DNA from: Chrysopilus asiliformis
Lineage: Eukaryota > Arthropoda > Insecta > Diptera > Rhagionidae
Assembly: GCA_964034945.1 (NCBI GenBank)
Contig: OZ035962.1
Span: 91,061,650 to 91,125,649, forward strand
Reading direction: 5' to 3'
DNA length: 64,000 bases
In this document: positions 20,495-33,420 of the stretch, piece after piece
Numbering within the stretch: position 1 is the stretch's first letter
Layout: each line of letters starts with the position of its first letter
Position numbers and translations under genes: made by a program
Notes under the pieces: model-generated
The model's database searches: none
What the model saw: the letters and a program-made list of their open reading frames with translations, nothing else
Told to the model about the DNA's origin: nothing

Positions 20495-21460
20495 TCCCAG
20501 CAAACGCTAAATCCTGAAAATGTCGAAAATCCGATATTTCGAAACTTTGGCTGATGGGAAAGAAAAAAAAACACCTGAAAACATAAGAAAAGCTACAATT
20601 TCCAGGGCCCAAACGTAAAATGTTTATTTAGAAAAATCCAATTGTATAGGAGAGGGGTTAAGGAGTGGTCCGATTGGAAAATATAAGGAAAAATAATTTC
20701 TTTGCAGGGCATGCTAAAGATTCCTTATCCAAAATTTCTTCTACTTTTCTAATCTTAATTTACCTAATCTTTGGTTACAGGTTGGGAAAGCAAGGGGAAC
20801 TCCAGAGGGGCTAAAGGAGTGGTCAGATTGGATTTTGATGTATAAAACGGTTATGTAAAATCATATTCTAAACACATTTGATCTTTATAAATTTTTCGAT
20901 ACGATGCACAGTTTTCGAGAAAATTGTAAAAAAATGTTTCGTTTGTATGGGGGCGGCGGAAGGAATGGTCCGATTTGGCCCATTCATGAACTTAGACTAG
21001 CCAGTTGCGAGAAGAGTAACTACACAAAATTTCAAGTGTCTAGCTCAATCCTTTCGAAAGTATTCACGGATAGACGGACGGACTGGCGGAAATCAAAATC
21101 TTTCGCATTTTTGTGTCCGATGATTGGTTTGATGCGTTACAAACGGTATATTAACTCTAATATACTTCTATATGATATTTCATATAGAGTATAAAAAGTC
21201 AGAAGATTCAACTTGTGCGATCTTTTTCGCAAAAGAGAAAAGGAAAGTCCTTAAGTAAATATCGAATTCGACTCGAAATTTCGAAGTAGATAAAAGAAAA
21301 GTATATACGACATTTGGGAACGGATTCGAAACGAAATTGTGTTAACCATTTCATACAAATGGCCGTTGGAATTCTAGCAGACGTCGGTTACCATGTCGGA
21401 AGTTGTGTCCAACATTTCTTCCGATTTCGTACAGAATTCGAAACAAAATGTTTGCTGGGA
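20495..21460. mobile_element. TIR element (TCCCAGCAAAC ends) interrupted by an INE-1-like copy
   Basis: The left end TCCCAGCAAACG at 20495 is matched by the inverse GTTTGCTGGGA ending at 21460. Both inner flanks contain ATTTCGAAAC/GTTTCGAAT-like sequence, as expected of two arms of one element. Between the arms lies a complete-looking INE-1-like copy (20577-21196), so the original element was only about 345 bp. The target duplication is at most 2 bp (AT on each side). Confidence 0.55.
20577..21196 (-). mobile_element. INE-1/DINE-1-like Helentron copy, nearly complete
   Basis: On the minus strand it starts TTTTTATACTCTATATGA with an immediate hairpin (TCATATAGA...). Next come GTTACAAACGG... 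and a short degenerate GTCCGTCC run, then the core block, and it ends in CTTTTCTTATGTTTT near 20577. The plus-strand reading of its core gives a chance open frame (20904-21194) with a KFQVSSSI word that recurs in other copies. That word is a consequence of nucleotide conservation in the repeat. Confidence 0.65.
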
Positions 21461-21923
21461 TACGGCTAAATTGCACTTGTGCTGTCTATCCACTAAATGA
21501 TCACCGCTAGTGGACCTAATGAACAATAATGGCCGCTAATGGGAAAATATCCGTCGTTTGCAGCTTGTTTTGTTTACGATAGTGTAATCAGAAATCGCTA
21601 TCGTTTGATCAAAAGGATGTTTCACGTGAAATTTAAAAAAAAAAATCAGTTGTAAGTGTTTTGTTTGAAACTAAGTCTATTAAAATGATAAGGTTTTCAA
21701 TTTCAGAAAATATTAAAATAAAGCTGCAAACTGTTTAAAATGTAAAATTTTCAAAAAAGAAAATCTACTAAAAGGGTTATAACTTGTCCACGGCAACCGT
21801 GAAATACCTGACATGATGTGGCTTCAAAACTACAACTGAATTATCAGAAATTTCGAAAAAATCGAAACTGTTTTTATTTAAGAACTAGACCTATCATAGC
21901 CCATATTAAATAACACAATGAAA
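21461..21923. other. AT-rich DNA, no feature recognised
   Basis: No ORF, repeat or motif worth naming was seen. Confidence 0.4.
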
Positions 21924-21942
21924 TCCTATATAATACGAGGAA

Positions 21943-21975
<33 letters not shown>

Positions 21976-22572
21976 GCAAAAACGATCTCGAAAACTCGCC
22001 TAACGATTTTCACGAAACTTGGTGGTTAGGGATTTTCGGGGACAAGGAATCGATGTAGATAGGTCTCACCTATGAGAAAATTCCCCTCGATACCCCTCGC
22101 CTGGTATCTTCGAATTGGGTGATCCGATCTTAATGAAACTTTACAGTATTACTAAGGGGGCCAAGGGCTTTCGATTTTTTCACCACAAACCTGACTGTTC
22201 CCTCCCCTCGATACCCCTCGCCTGTTGTCTTCGAATTGGGTGGTCCGATCTTAATGAAACTTTACAGTATTACTAAGGGCGCTAGGGGCTTTCGGTTTTT
22301 CCACTACAAACCTGAATTTTCCTTCCCCTCGATAACCCTCACCTGGTGTCTCAAAACAACGTTTCAAAAATCGGTGACAGCGATTACTCAATAACCATTC
22401 AACCGATTTCTAAGAAATTTTGTTATCGCGCGTTTGTTTTAGTTCTAGATTTCTAGGTCGGGAATTTAAAAACTCTGGAAAAGCTCTGTAAAGATAATGT
22501 GAATTTAGTTTTTCCCCAAAAATCAGCAAAAGTAGGATTTTGAGGTCGCCGAGCATGGCTCGGTCTTCCTGG
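21924..22572 (+). mobile_element. Helitron-like non-autonomous element with 121-bp internal duplication
   Basis: It starts A|TCCTATATAATACGAGG, followed by a GTCT microsatellite (21944-21976). It ends with a perfect hairpin (CCGAGC-ATG-GCTCGG) a few bases before CTGG|T, which satisfies the Helitron CTRR rule. Inside, the block CCCCTCGATACCCCTCGCC recurs at 22083, 22204 and 22325, exactly 121 bases apart, the last copy being partial. No helicase is encoded. Confidence 0.55.
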
Positions 22573-22826
22573 TACTTAGATTTAAATGGAGACAATGAAG
22601 AACTCGAAAAAAAAATTTTATAGGAGACGTCAAGTTTTGATCCTCAGAATCTAATCGCTGGATTTCATCAGAATGACGCGTCGAATATGTAGACAGTTAA
22701 GTAGTAGGAGGGTTCAAAATTATCTATATAAATCAATTTTTTTTTAAATATTTGAACATTTGGCATAGGAAAAATTTTCTGAAATTTCTTTCTGATGTGT
22801 CATCATATTCAATTTGTTTGCTATCT

Positions 22827-23252
22827 AAGTGGAGGCGCACACCGCGTTGGCAAGCATGTAGAATGGTGCTGAAGTGGCAGTTTAAATTTTTTGCACCCGT
22901 CAAAACTAGTATTTCAGCGTGCATCGAGGTAGATTTGTATAGACATAAATAAGTAGTAACTAAGTGTAGTAAAACTCGTAAATTATTTATTTAAAATCGT
23001 ATATTTATTCGAATTACTTATTCTTGCTACATACTCGCTTGACGAACTCTGATTGAATCTCTTTTAGATCTGGAGATGCCAGATACCCTCGAATTACTTT
23101 TAGTTTTTAGTTATTAGAGATAATGCCTACATAAGTGAGTACAGATATACTTTGATGAGAGGTCCCATATTGATTTTTAAGCGTTTCAAAAATTGAGATT
23201 GTCACTTTAATGCCATTCTATATGCTTTCCAACGCGGTGCGCGCCTGCACTA
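22827..23252. repeat. Inverted-repeat pair of about 42 bp
   Basis: The arm at 22827-22868 (GGCGCACACCGCGTTGG followed by AAGCATGTAGAATGG) is matched in inverse by 23211-23252 (CCATTCTATATGCTTTCC then AACGCGGTGCGCGCC), with roughly 15% divergence. This may be the two ends or subterminal arms of a small transposon of about 0.4 kb. No target duplication was found. Confidence 0.5.
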
Positions 23253-25699
23253 AGCGATTCCTAACTCATATTTTTGTTTCCGCAAATATCGCCAGAATTA
23301 TCAGCACATCCACTGTTGCTTGAAAAAATTTTCAGATTCTGAAATCATTTGGGGTATAAATTAATATTAAATAAAATCCTATAAAATTTCAATGGCTTTT
23401 ATAATTTGTTTCGTGATTCGTTTCGATAACAAAATATAGAAGAAAAAAATATTCCAATGTTCGGAAGCTTCGGCCATATGAATATATAATGTCAATAATA
23501 AATTTAATATGTACGTACATCTGTTCCGCCAAAGCAAAACATGAACACCTTGCCTAAAAATTAGGCAAAAAAAATTATTACATTCAACATGCCGTAAGAT
23601 ATGCCCGAAATTCTGAACGTATACCTGTTTTGCATATCATCCTCTCAACATATCTGCCAAATGCATGCAGATATACTGTCATAAAGTAAATTCGAAGACC
23701 ATTACCTGTATATACAAGTAGTAGCACCTGCCAGTAAAAATTTCAGGCATCTTTGCTCTCGAAATCAGTATAATTTGCAATGGAGAATCAAAAGCAACAA
23801 AAACGTTATAATATGGCAAGGCGGACGGAAAAGATATAAACCATATTATAAAACAAATAAAACGGCATCAACAGACAGGTGTGATTTAGTCGGAACATTA
23901 TGTTAATGCTTTGTAACATGGCAATTCCGAATATTTGTATAGAAGTAGATACGTATGTTTGGTAGGTTGGTAGCATCAGTGAACGAGATTATGATTACCA
24001 TTCGTTTGTCTTATCACCAGACGGAATCTTAAAAAGTCAATTACGTGCAACGGCAAAGGTTTCCATCTTCCTGGTGATTTAATTTCAGATATACATACTC
24101 GTACGTTACTTACCTACCCTACCTACTTACCAAGTTATGCGTTCCAAAAGGGCGCAGAAATGGTTCACGTAAAAGAGAGGTGGGGTGGTCGTTTTTTTTC
24201 GACTTCCACAAGTTTGTCCTCGTCAGTCTCATTCGCGTTGTCATTTTCATCCTGAAGATCATCCCCGTACCAGCAGCAGCTTCTCGCAGCTAGAATATGG
24301 GACGTCAGATGTCTCAAAGGCAATTTGAATTGTTGTGTCTACACAATAAAGGAAAAAATTAAGGAGCATGAAAAAAATCCATCTTAAAGTGAAAAAATTA
24401 AGTATCTGGAATAATAATAAAGAGTCGTCTGTTGAGATTCCTTCCTTTTGAAATTATACGTAGGTATTTTGACGCGAAGATTAAATATTGAGTGCCTACT
24501 CGAATTAATCCTTGGGGGAATACATTCTATCTGTACCCCGTGTATATTTTAAGGATGCTTTTAAAACTCTTACTAAACTATACTCATATTTTCTTGCCGT
24601 CGAGAAGCAAGTGAGGGTGTTTTTCTCGTTCGAGAAAAAATAAATAATAATCCTCAGGGAGCTATCTTGTTCGAAATTATTTTTAGATTACGAAATCGGT
24701 CTGATGGTAATTGAGGATGTGTTATTGTCATAACAAAACATCAATTCGTGTCTGTTTTGGAATAATGATGAATAATTTTTTTTTATATTTTTCGTAAAGA
24801 AGGGGTGGGTTTATTCTTTGAATCATTAAAATTTAAATTCTAATAGTAATTTCAAATAAGTGCTGCAATATGTTTTATTCTATAATTGAAAACGTCTTTT
24901 ATGTTAGGGTATAACATTTATGGTTTATTTAAAAGTTAAATCAGGGATGAAAAGTGTTTAATACATTCCAAAAATAAATTCAATCATAGCAACACATGTT
25001 TTTTAAATCGACTTGAAAAATGATAGGGGCTCCGAATAAAATACTGGATGAGGAGAAGATCTTGCTGTTTTAAACCTTTAAAAATTTCAAACATTCATCA
25101 AATACTACTATTTGAAATTCAATTTATAGTTAATAGCCATATTTGGCCATAAAAAATTGCCACCCAGTTACTATCTACTATCTAGAAATGATGAGCTTAA
25201 GGTTTTTGTCATTTCTTGCCACTTTACATATGAAAACGAACTGAAATTTGACTTTATCGCATTTTAAATTCTAAATGGTAAAGCTGACAAGAAAACCTTC
25301 CATAAAGCACTTTTACCGCAATTCATCTATCATAAGTTTTATTTTAGTTTTTGTCCTTATAAAAGCATCCGATACGAGATATCGGTGAAAATGCCCTTTT
25401 TCTATTTCCTTCATATCAAACAAAGAAAATCAACAAAGTTTACTTTGCTATCTGAACCCCTTGAATGTAAAGAAATTGGGGAAAAAAATTAATGTTTGCA
25501 GCTTCACTCAATAATTGTATTATTCAAAGGACGGAATTTTACTTAATGGAAAAAGTGTGATATTCATAATTAGAGCTTCGCAACCTTAAAGATTTCGAGT
25601 TCGAGCATAGGTTTGGAACTAGTTTAAACCTTTCAATAAGAGATGGCGTTGTTTTAAAGAATGAAAAGCTTGTTTTCAAAGAACCAGTTCTCCTGTTTC
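23253..25699. other. AT-rich DNA without a recognised gene
   Basis: No long ORF, TIR pair or tandem array was recognised in this 2.4-kb stretch. Confidence 0.4.
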
Positions 25700-25895
25700 G
25701 ATTTTGAAATTCTAACACCAGATTAGTGATTAACGACCACGAAAACCTCCTAAAGCCAATTTTCCCCGAACATCTGTAAAGTAAGGCGAATCTCTGTACG
25801 AAATTTCATGGCAATCGATTTAGTGGTTCGGAAGATACTGTGATGAGTGAGTGAGTGTGTGGTATTTAGCTTATATATACATATATATATATAGA
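25700..25895 (-). mobile_element. Helitron fragment (5' half)
   Basis: On the minus strand it begins TCTATATATATATATG at 25895. It then shows AAATACCACACACTCACTCACTC, ATCACAGTATCTTCCG and GATTGCCATGAAATTT, and internal words shared with the intact Helitron at 58670-59201 (AATCTGGTGTTAGAATTTC). The 3' hairpin and CTAG end are missing. Confidence 0.65.
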
Positions 25896-27775
25896 ATTGG
25901 TCAACTACAATAAAATATTTTTGTTTCTCTCGAAACCATATCGATTCAAGTACCGAATTGCTCACGGCGAACGATTGAATACAATTTTAATATTTTCATG
26001 GCTATTTACGTCTTACAATTTGGAAAAATATTTTCAAGTCTTATATTTTTAAACATTATGGAGAAACAATTCAGTATCCTGTCCTAAGTTTATTATGATT
26101 GATAACCGGAAACGCCACAGGAGCGAAAAATCTTCTGTTCGCCTATCTGAAATATTTCAATTAATTTAACCATTATTACTTTACCTAACAATTAATTGCT
26201 AATTAATGAAATGTAAACAAAATTCGAACAAACAAATAAACAAGGCCATAGATGAAATACATAAAACGCCAAGGGAACATTGACCTTCACAAATTCAGGA
26301 GAATTTTAGACACATGGACTCATGGATGGATAGAAAGGCATCCGTTTTGTTTAGTCTTTCCCAAGACGATCACAATTGCTGGCAACCAATTCTCTTTTTG
26401 TTGGCCTCGTGATTATGTTCTACCGTTTCTTGTAATTCCATTCGGGCTCCCTGGTCCCAGTCCTGCTGCTATCCCGCTGAATTTCACTAAAATGAAATGA
26501 AATTGACGTGCAGTGAACCGCATAAGCCGACGATATTCGGTACAGAGCCAGAGAATGAGACTGCTGCCAGTCAACCTTCAGCTTTGTGCCTCCTACACTC
26601 GTTTATCCCGGCTGGCCCACTCACACAACATAAATGAACGTTTCCTGTGATCCAGTGGGAATCATCAGCCAGTAGTCCCGATGATGAAACAGCGAGCTGG
26701 CCAGGATGGTTACTTGGCAGTTGGACGCTTGACTGCTTGATGTTCCATCATGCTGGTTCTATCAAAAAAAATATCTACACTGCTATTTTAATGAGTCATT
26801 CATTAATTTAATTAGCGATAAGGGCTGATCAGAGACTTCAATGACAAAAAAGGTCAACACCGAAGAACAAAAGGCTCACCGACAAGGAAGACAAAATAAA
26901 AGGCATGGAAGTTTTATTAAACTAACTCTTTTACAAAAGCACTACCTACTAATCTTACCAACCGAAATATTTCATTAATTACTGACCAACATAACGCCTG
27001 GGTGGTGTTTTATGTCACTTCAAGGTTCAGTCAATTGCAAAAACAATGTCACAATGATCGTTAATGTCACAATGATTTTGTTTAAAATAATATGCAAACA
27101 ATTTATTGTAATTAATTTCTTGTTTAAAAAATAATTGCTCCGCACAGGTACGAGGCTTAATCCTGTTCAGACCCTGAAAGCTCATACAAGATATTTTTGA
27201 AATGTGGTAAAGGTTGTGTGTTTTTGTTATACTAAAAATTGGGCCGATGGATTTCACACTTACATGAAATTCAGGCCGAATTTGGGGATCAGCATAATTA
27301 AAATTAAAATATCTGATGTGAACAGCACACGATTTTCTTATACAAAATCTACGTTTCTGCACAATTTTCGTGACGATTAAAAAATTAGTTTACATCAAGT
27401 TATGAATTTTTTAGCGTACAAAATTTGAAATATCTCGATAACGGTAAAAGATATGAATTTACTATGAAAGGAAAAAATGTAGAAAATTTTAATACCTTTA
27501 ATTCTTCCATTCACTGTTTTTTTCGTAAAACTATTAGTTTGCAAGCAATTCGCAAAAATATTTTTTTTTAATTTTTAATGATAAATCCTCGATAACGGCA
27601 AAAGATATCCGATAACGGTAACAGATAAAATATGGCAAACATTATTTTCGCATTTCTTCTAACGGGTTGGCCAAAAAAAGGTTGCTTTATATAAGAGGGA
27701 TGATTAGAGGGGGGAGACGGGAGGTTGAATTCCATTATTCTTACAAGAAATGGTGCGAAACTTTTTTAACACAAT
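25896..27775. other. Non-coding DNA, GC-richer patch near 26.5-26.75 kb
   Basis: An ORF at 26252-26500 and one on the minus strand at 27027-27362 have no recognisable family features. The patch at 26500-26760 is less AT-rich than its surroundings and could be older unique sequence. Nothing supports a specific function. Confidence 0.35.
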
Positions 27776-28247
27776 CAGGGTATTCACAGTCCTCTTTTAA
27801 ATTGCGAGTAATTTTACCGCTCGGTAATTCAGTCAAATTTAACAGATTTTTGCCGAGACGGTCACTTGGTTCATGTAAAAATGAATTACCGGATTCGGCA
27901 ATTGTAGACATGCCTTGAGTCGTGTTTTCCGGCCCGGTTATTCGGTATCAAGAATCAACCGCGGGTGGCGCTAGTAATGTTTTTAGTTGTCAAATTTTCT
28001 CGCTGGTTATCTCATCGAACTGCAAATTTTTTCAATTTTGATAGCCGTTGCCACAATAGAAATTCAAAAGAATACATCAAACATGGATTCAAAGGTATGT
28101 GACATATTTTACAATCAAATTCGCAGTTCATGATTTTGTCATGTATCCAATAAAAGCGCTGTTCTCAAATCTGTGAATATTTTCAGTCTTTTAATATTAC
28201 CGAAAACACCGAATACCGAAAATTAAAAGAGGACTGTGAATACCCTG
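27776..28247. mobile_element. 472-bp TIR element with exact 24-bp ends
   Basis: The left end CAGGGTATTCACAGTCCTCT (continuing TTTAA) is exactly inverted at the right end. Both sides are flanked by AAT, a candidate 3-bp target duplication. Inside is exon-like sequence: ATG GAT TCA AAG at 28083, a donor GTATGTG at 28095, a pyrimidine tract and acceptor (TTTTCAG at 28180-28186), then an open stretch running into the right terminus. It could be a deletion derivative that kept the first exon of a transposase gene. The superfamily is unknown. Confidence 0.75.
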
Positions 28248-30589
28248 AATGTTTTTGACTCAAATTAGTGTTATGTCGCGCCAAAACTGTACAAATTTTT
28301 AATGTGGATTTTTTAAACGAAAAAGTCGTTTTAAAAAGTATCTTTTTTTTTAATTCTCCAGTTAAAGTTATAAATTCAACACAAATTCCCCTTAATTAAA
28401 ATTTTCTTGCCTTAAATTGAATTTCGGGAAAAGTTTTAATCATATTAAAGTCTTTCCATAGATCGTTTTATGAAAAAATAATTCAATTTCCACAACAATT
28501 TCAATCCTTGAAACAGTTTCTACTAAATGACAAAAGTTGAATTTCCCTCTTCATTATTTAGGGCTTAAGTTGAAAGCTTTAGATTGTGAAACGACAAATC
28601 CGATATGCGAACAACATTCGCGAAACATTCATCGTTGACGTGTAGAAATCAAAAAGAAAACTCCTATCAAAACGTATAAAGGACGAAAGGGGGTGGATAG
28701 AGAAAGTTGAGTGAAAAACTTGTGCAAAAACATGTGACACATTGCTTCGAAGCAGTTTCTAGAGATTTGCACTTCGAATCAGATAAAAAATCACATATGC
28801 AGGATTTCTCGGTGCTTGGTGGAGATTTTTTCAACATTCTCTTGTCTGTCTATCAAACATACGAAGTTCACGAAAACTGATAGAGAATCGTAAATTTTCC
28901 TTTGTTTTTATCTCAGTCTTTTATCCAATACAAACATGAAACATGAAAAGGTAAAGGTAATATCGTTTGCATGCGAACTTCATGCCAAACATATCTGCAG
29001 GTAACTGAATCCACAGATTTTCTCTCCTGTTGCGTATCACTTGTGCACCCATCAAACTTAAACCAAACCAAATCCAGGCCATACTAAACGAATCAAGGAC
29101 AAGCAAACGAGAAATTGAACCAAGGACGGCGGTGTGGAATGAAACAAAGTGAAGGTCCTTTTTTTCTATTTGCTGTTGCATTAAATATACCATAATAGGA
29201 TTTCGTCCTTTTCCAAACAAAAGGCATTCAGAGAAAAATGTAATTTCTTTTAAGTTGCCCTCTCGTCCCTAGAAGAATACTAGGATGTATCCCCGGGTTC
29301 TTGTAGAAGTATAGAGAAAATCAAAGGGTCCTTTACTTCTGATACTTTTGGTATCCTGACGATGTTGCTTTTTCATACTATTTCACAGTTTTCTGGTTGG
29401 TTTTGTTTTTATATCTTGTGTTATGCGTTTTTTTTCGCTTTCCGGATTTTTTCCCTTTCGGTGTGTTCCGATTTCTTCTAGCTTTTTGAATATTCGCTTT
29501 ATTTGTGTGGCATAAACTCTGGGAATAAGTCGTTCTGGCGGAGGATCTTCCTATCGGAAGACGAGACAGGAAATATGAAGCTCCAGAGAGAGCTACAAGG
29601 GAAATAAAACTGAAAAGGAAAACGGATTATATTATTGTAACAGGATATTATGCAAATAGTCTTAAGAATATAGTACAAACATACATTATAAAATATACGC
29701 ATAAGTATAGATCAAAAAGATCTGCATACAGAATTTTATCTATGTAGGTGCCAGATTTTTAATAGATACTTACTTGGAGTTAATACTATGAGATACACAA
29801 ACCCATTTATGGCATGTACTATGAAAAATACACATCTATATATAACCAAATGTCTAACTTTGCCCTTTTTATGTATATTCTGTGGTATGATACTCCAGGA
29901 TACTGCTTCATTTCCTTCACGGTTTCATAGTATAGCGGCCTAAAGTTCTTTTCAGCTCGTTATTCTATGTCGCTATGGAAGCGTTAAACTGTTTCGTTTC
30001 CTTAGATAAATTGAAAATAAATACAGAAAATAATTGCGCACATTCTTTTCGAAATCTCACGTTTACCTCATATTTGCGTTTTCTTTTATTTTTCTTATTG
30101 TTATTTTTTTTCTAAACGAAAGTAGCTTAACTCATATTTTAATAAGATGAGATGAAGCAAAGCTAAAGACATAAGAACGGGAATGGTAAATTATCTCTGT
30201 GTTTTTATTTTTGTGACTGATCCTATAAGCGATCCCTTTAAGCTTCTTGGATTTTCTACCTAAGCTATAATCATCTTTCAAAACCAATGCGCATTAAGGC
30301 AATGTCCTTCAGTTATTAAGCTTAAGTGAACACAAAAAGGGATGTTTTTTATCCCTATGGTAAATATTTGATAAAACTACTATATTAACAGTTTAAATAT
30401 GAAATTTGTAATATTATCTCTATGTTGGGAGATTAACTAACAAAAAATTATTATTAATGTTCAATACATATAGTGCAGACATGCACGTACAAAAATATGA
30501 CTTGTATTTTTTTTTATTTTGATGCTTTAAATAATTTATTTCTCTTCCTATCAGAAATTATTATAAATTGGATTCATGGAATCGCAGCA
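28248..30589. other. AT-rich DNA without a recognised gene
   Basis: Short open frames only; none has motifs or context that support coding. Confidence 0.4.
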
Positions 30590-30910
30590 GTCCCTCGAAA
30601 ATTGCGTAAACTGCATAAGATTTGGAAGGTCGCGTCTCCTCTATTTGTTTGTTGCTATTTTCTCGAAAACGGTAAGTCATATTGAAAAATTTATTAAGGT
30701 AAATTATATTTAGAATAGGATTTTACATAACCCATCTATACATCAAAACTCAATCGGAGCACTGCTTACCCCCTCTCCCATGGAATACTTTTTCCCTGTT
30801 TTCTCGCAAACTATGCATCGTATATAAAAAAATGTGTAAAAATGATATGTGTTTAGAATATGATTTTACATAACTTATCTATACATCAAAATCAAGTTGG
30901 ACAAATTGAA
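30590..30910 (+). mobile_element. INE-1-like fragment with two internal units
   Basis: Contains GCTATTTTCTCGAAAACGG, GGATTTTACATAACCC, CATCAAAACTCAATCGG and ACCCCCTCTCCCATGG. A second such unit then begins TTTTCTCGCAAACTATGCATCG. These are the internal units of about 145 bp seen at 15757-16060 in the opposite orientation. Both termini are missing. Confidence 0.55.
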
Positions 30911-31109
30911 CACTTTTTTCTACAAAATGTGTTGTAGAAAAAAAAGTATTAGAATTTCAGAATTTTGTCATGATTCTCCAATTTTCCGTTTCCTTTAACC
31001 GACATGGCAAAAAAAAATTCAAAAAATTCGCCTGTAACAAATACGAATATGAATCGATTAGCCAATTATTGATGGGTTATAATAAAATCCTTTAACCTTT
31101 AATGGAATT

Positions 31110-31238
31110 TTTTGTGCTTTGAAACTTTGATGAGATTTTGGCATAGTTTAGTGCGGGATGGAGGCCGAGAAGTCACAAAGGCAGGCAGTTCCGTGGCTAG
31201 GAGTTAGATCCCGAAGCGGTCAGGGGCGAAGCTTCTAG
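31110..31238 (+). mobile_element. Helitron 3' end
   Basis: The stretch ends GATCCCGAAGCGGTCAGGG followed by GCGAAGCTTCTAG|T, an insect Helitron 3' terminus with CTAG before T. The similar but degenerate sequence at 38318-38536 supports family membership. The matching 5' terminus was not found. Confidence 0.5.
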
Positions 31239-32663
31239 TAGTTAATGACCAATTTTTTAAAACGCTTTCTTTATATCTGTTTTAGTTTAATACAACCGGA
31301 GGAAATAGTCTGTAACAGTTGCATATTAAGAAATACAAATACATTTTCAGAAATACATTTTCTTAATATACTAAAATAAAATAAATAAAAACCTCTGAAG
31401 CTAATCAAGACACCACAAAATTAATTTCAAGCAAAATTCTTATTATTTGCTCAAAAGCTTGAAAATCTTTCAAACAATTATAATAACTTTTATTGCAAAT
31501 TTTACCAACAAAAGTCAGAGACCAATTGAAAACTTCGCAACAATAAATGATTGTGCACGAAATGCTGGTGCAAAGGGCTGTGAATTTTCACAATTTCCCT
31601 AATTAGACAATGAAGAGATAAAACCCCTGTAATTATCTGCGCCAAAAACTGAGTACGAGTTCGTATAAAATTTCGAATTACCTCATTTTACGTTAGATGG
31701 TAAAATTTCGTAAAGCTTAAAAGAACCACAAAATTACCCGTTGCACTACTTGTATGTCTGTATATCGATATTTCAATGTTGTGTGTCTTTTGTAATTATA
31801 TTCTTTTTATTTTATCATATAAAGTGAGTTCTAGCAGGGCAAAGAAAGAGCGAAAGCCAAGCCTGTGTAGAAAACAAACTGAGAGTATGAAAATAATTAA
31901 AATATAGCATAAATGCTATATGATATAGACCTGATGATAAAAACAAAGTGCAGAATTTTCATCGTTTTATGCAGGACTATTTGTATATAGAAGCTACTAT
32001 TAGGAATAGCTGGCATGCTCAGTGTTAAGGACTCATGCACACTGGAGCTTCAACCTAAAACCTCAAAGTCGTCACAGAATTTTGTACTTAAAGCGTACTT
32101 CCGAAATTGCATTCTAATTGAATATGATAGTAGGATGAAAGGACGAGTATCATTTTCAGATTTTATGACGACTACGGATTCCACTAGACACTGTACAAAA
32201 TTTACACACAAACTGAAATGCACAAAAATACTCTGAATCCCTGATATCATTCTACTCTCGCCTTCATATTGTTGATGGCATTTGGTGGTAGATTCCTCTA
32301 TCTGCCTGCAAATGTAGAAAATAAAACTATTTTGCAATGAGTTAACAAAGATTTGAAACGAATCTCAATTCCACAACTATTACCATAACTACGCTCACCA
32401 TACCTAAGTATATCAAAGGTATGATAACGCTTGGAATATGTGAGAATGTGGCGTACATTAAATTCATTTTAAATTCTACTAATTTCGTGTCGACATGACT
32501 TGCTAGGTTTTCTCTGCCATCCCATGGCTCATTTTGCAATTATTTATGAACTAAAACAACCTTAACTAATGACATCTAAAAGGATTTTTTGCCATTGCGA
32601 AGTGTGATTAAATTTGCATCAAAAAATTGGGTTTAAAGACAATTATATTATTTATATTTGAAG
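31239..32663. other. AT-rich DNA without a recognised gene
   Basis: Overlapping antisense open frames at 32015-32337 and one at 32342-32539 lack recognisable domains. Confidence 0.4.
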
Positions 32664-33420
32664 TTTTTATACTCTATATGATAAGTCATATAGGAGTATA
32701 TTAGATTTAGTATACCGTTTGTAACGCATCGAACTAATCATCGGACACAAAAATGAACTACAACAGGGTGTGTTAGAGATGACAATAGTATATTACAGAA
32801 GTGAATTTTTAAAAGAAACAAAACAACTATATTCTATAAATTCGTTTTATTACTAAGAAATGTTGGTCAAAACAGATTTTAATTTTTAAATTTCTTTCCT
32901 TTGAAATAAAAAATCAACATAACAAAAAATGGAAATCGACAATGCGCAGCTAAATCACACTGCGCTGCGCTAACTTCACTCGTTCAGTTTCATTCATAAA
33001 TTTTTGGTTTACGTCGCGAAAACGCAGTTTCGGCCTACTAATCGCACTTTCGCCCCTAGGGCCAAAAACGCAACTTTCGACCCGCTACGGAGGCATCGAA
33101 AGGCATATTTTCGATGCATGTGTTATGAAAAATACATTAAAATCCAATCGGGCCACTTCTTCCCCCTCTCCCAAACAAATTGAAAACTTATTTTCTATTT
33201 TCCCGAGAACGGTGAGTTATATTGAAAAATGTATAAAGGCAAAATGTGTTTAGAATATGATTTTAAATAACCATTCCATACATCAAAATCCAATCAGGCC
33301 ACTCCTTCTACCCTTTTCCTAAACAAACAGATTTAAAAAAAAAAACATTTTGTCTGTTAATATATTTATATAGAGTACTCAACGTTTGGCCTCTAGCAAT
33401 TGTAGCTCTATTTATGTTTA
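32664..33420 (+). mobile_element. INE-1/DINE-1-like Helentron copy
   Basis: It begins TTTTTATACTCTATATGAT with a hairpin, then CCGTTTGTAACGCATCG, CGGACACAAAAATG and ACAACAGGGTGTGTTAGAG. After a diverged middle (32800-33060) it resumes with the purine/pyrimidine units. It closes with TATATAGAGTACTC near 33370, the inverse of its 5' end (the subterminal inverted repeat), and then AATTGTAGCTC...TATGTTT, the shared 3' end. Subterminal inverted repeats near both ends are a Helentron hallmark. Confidence 0.6.
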
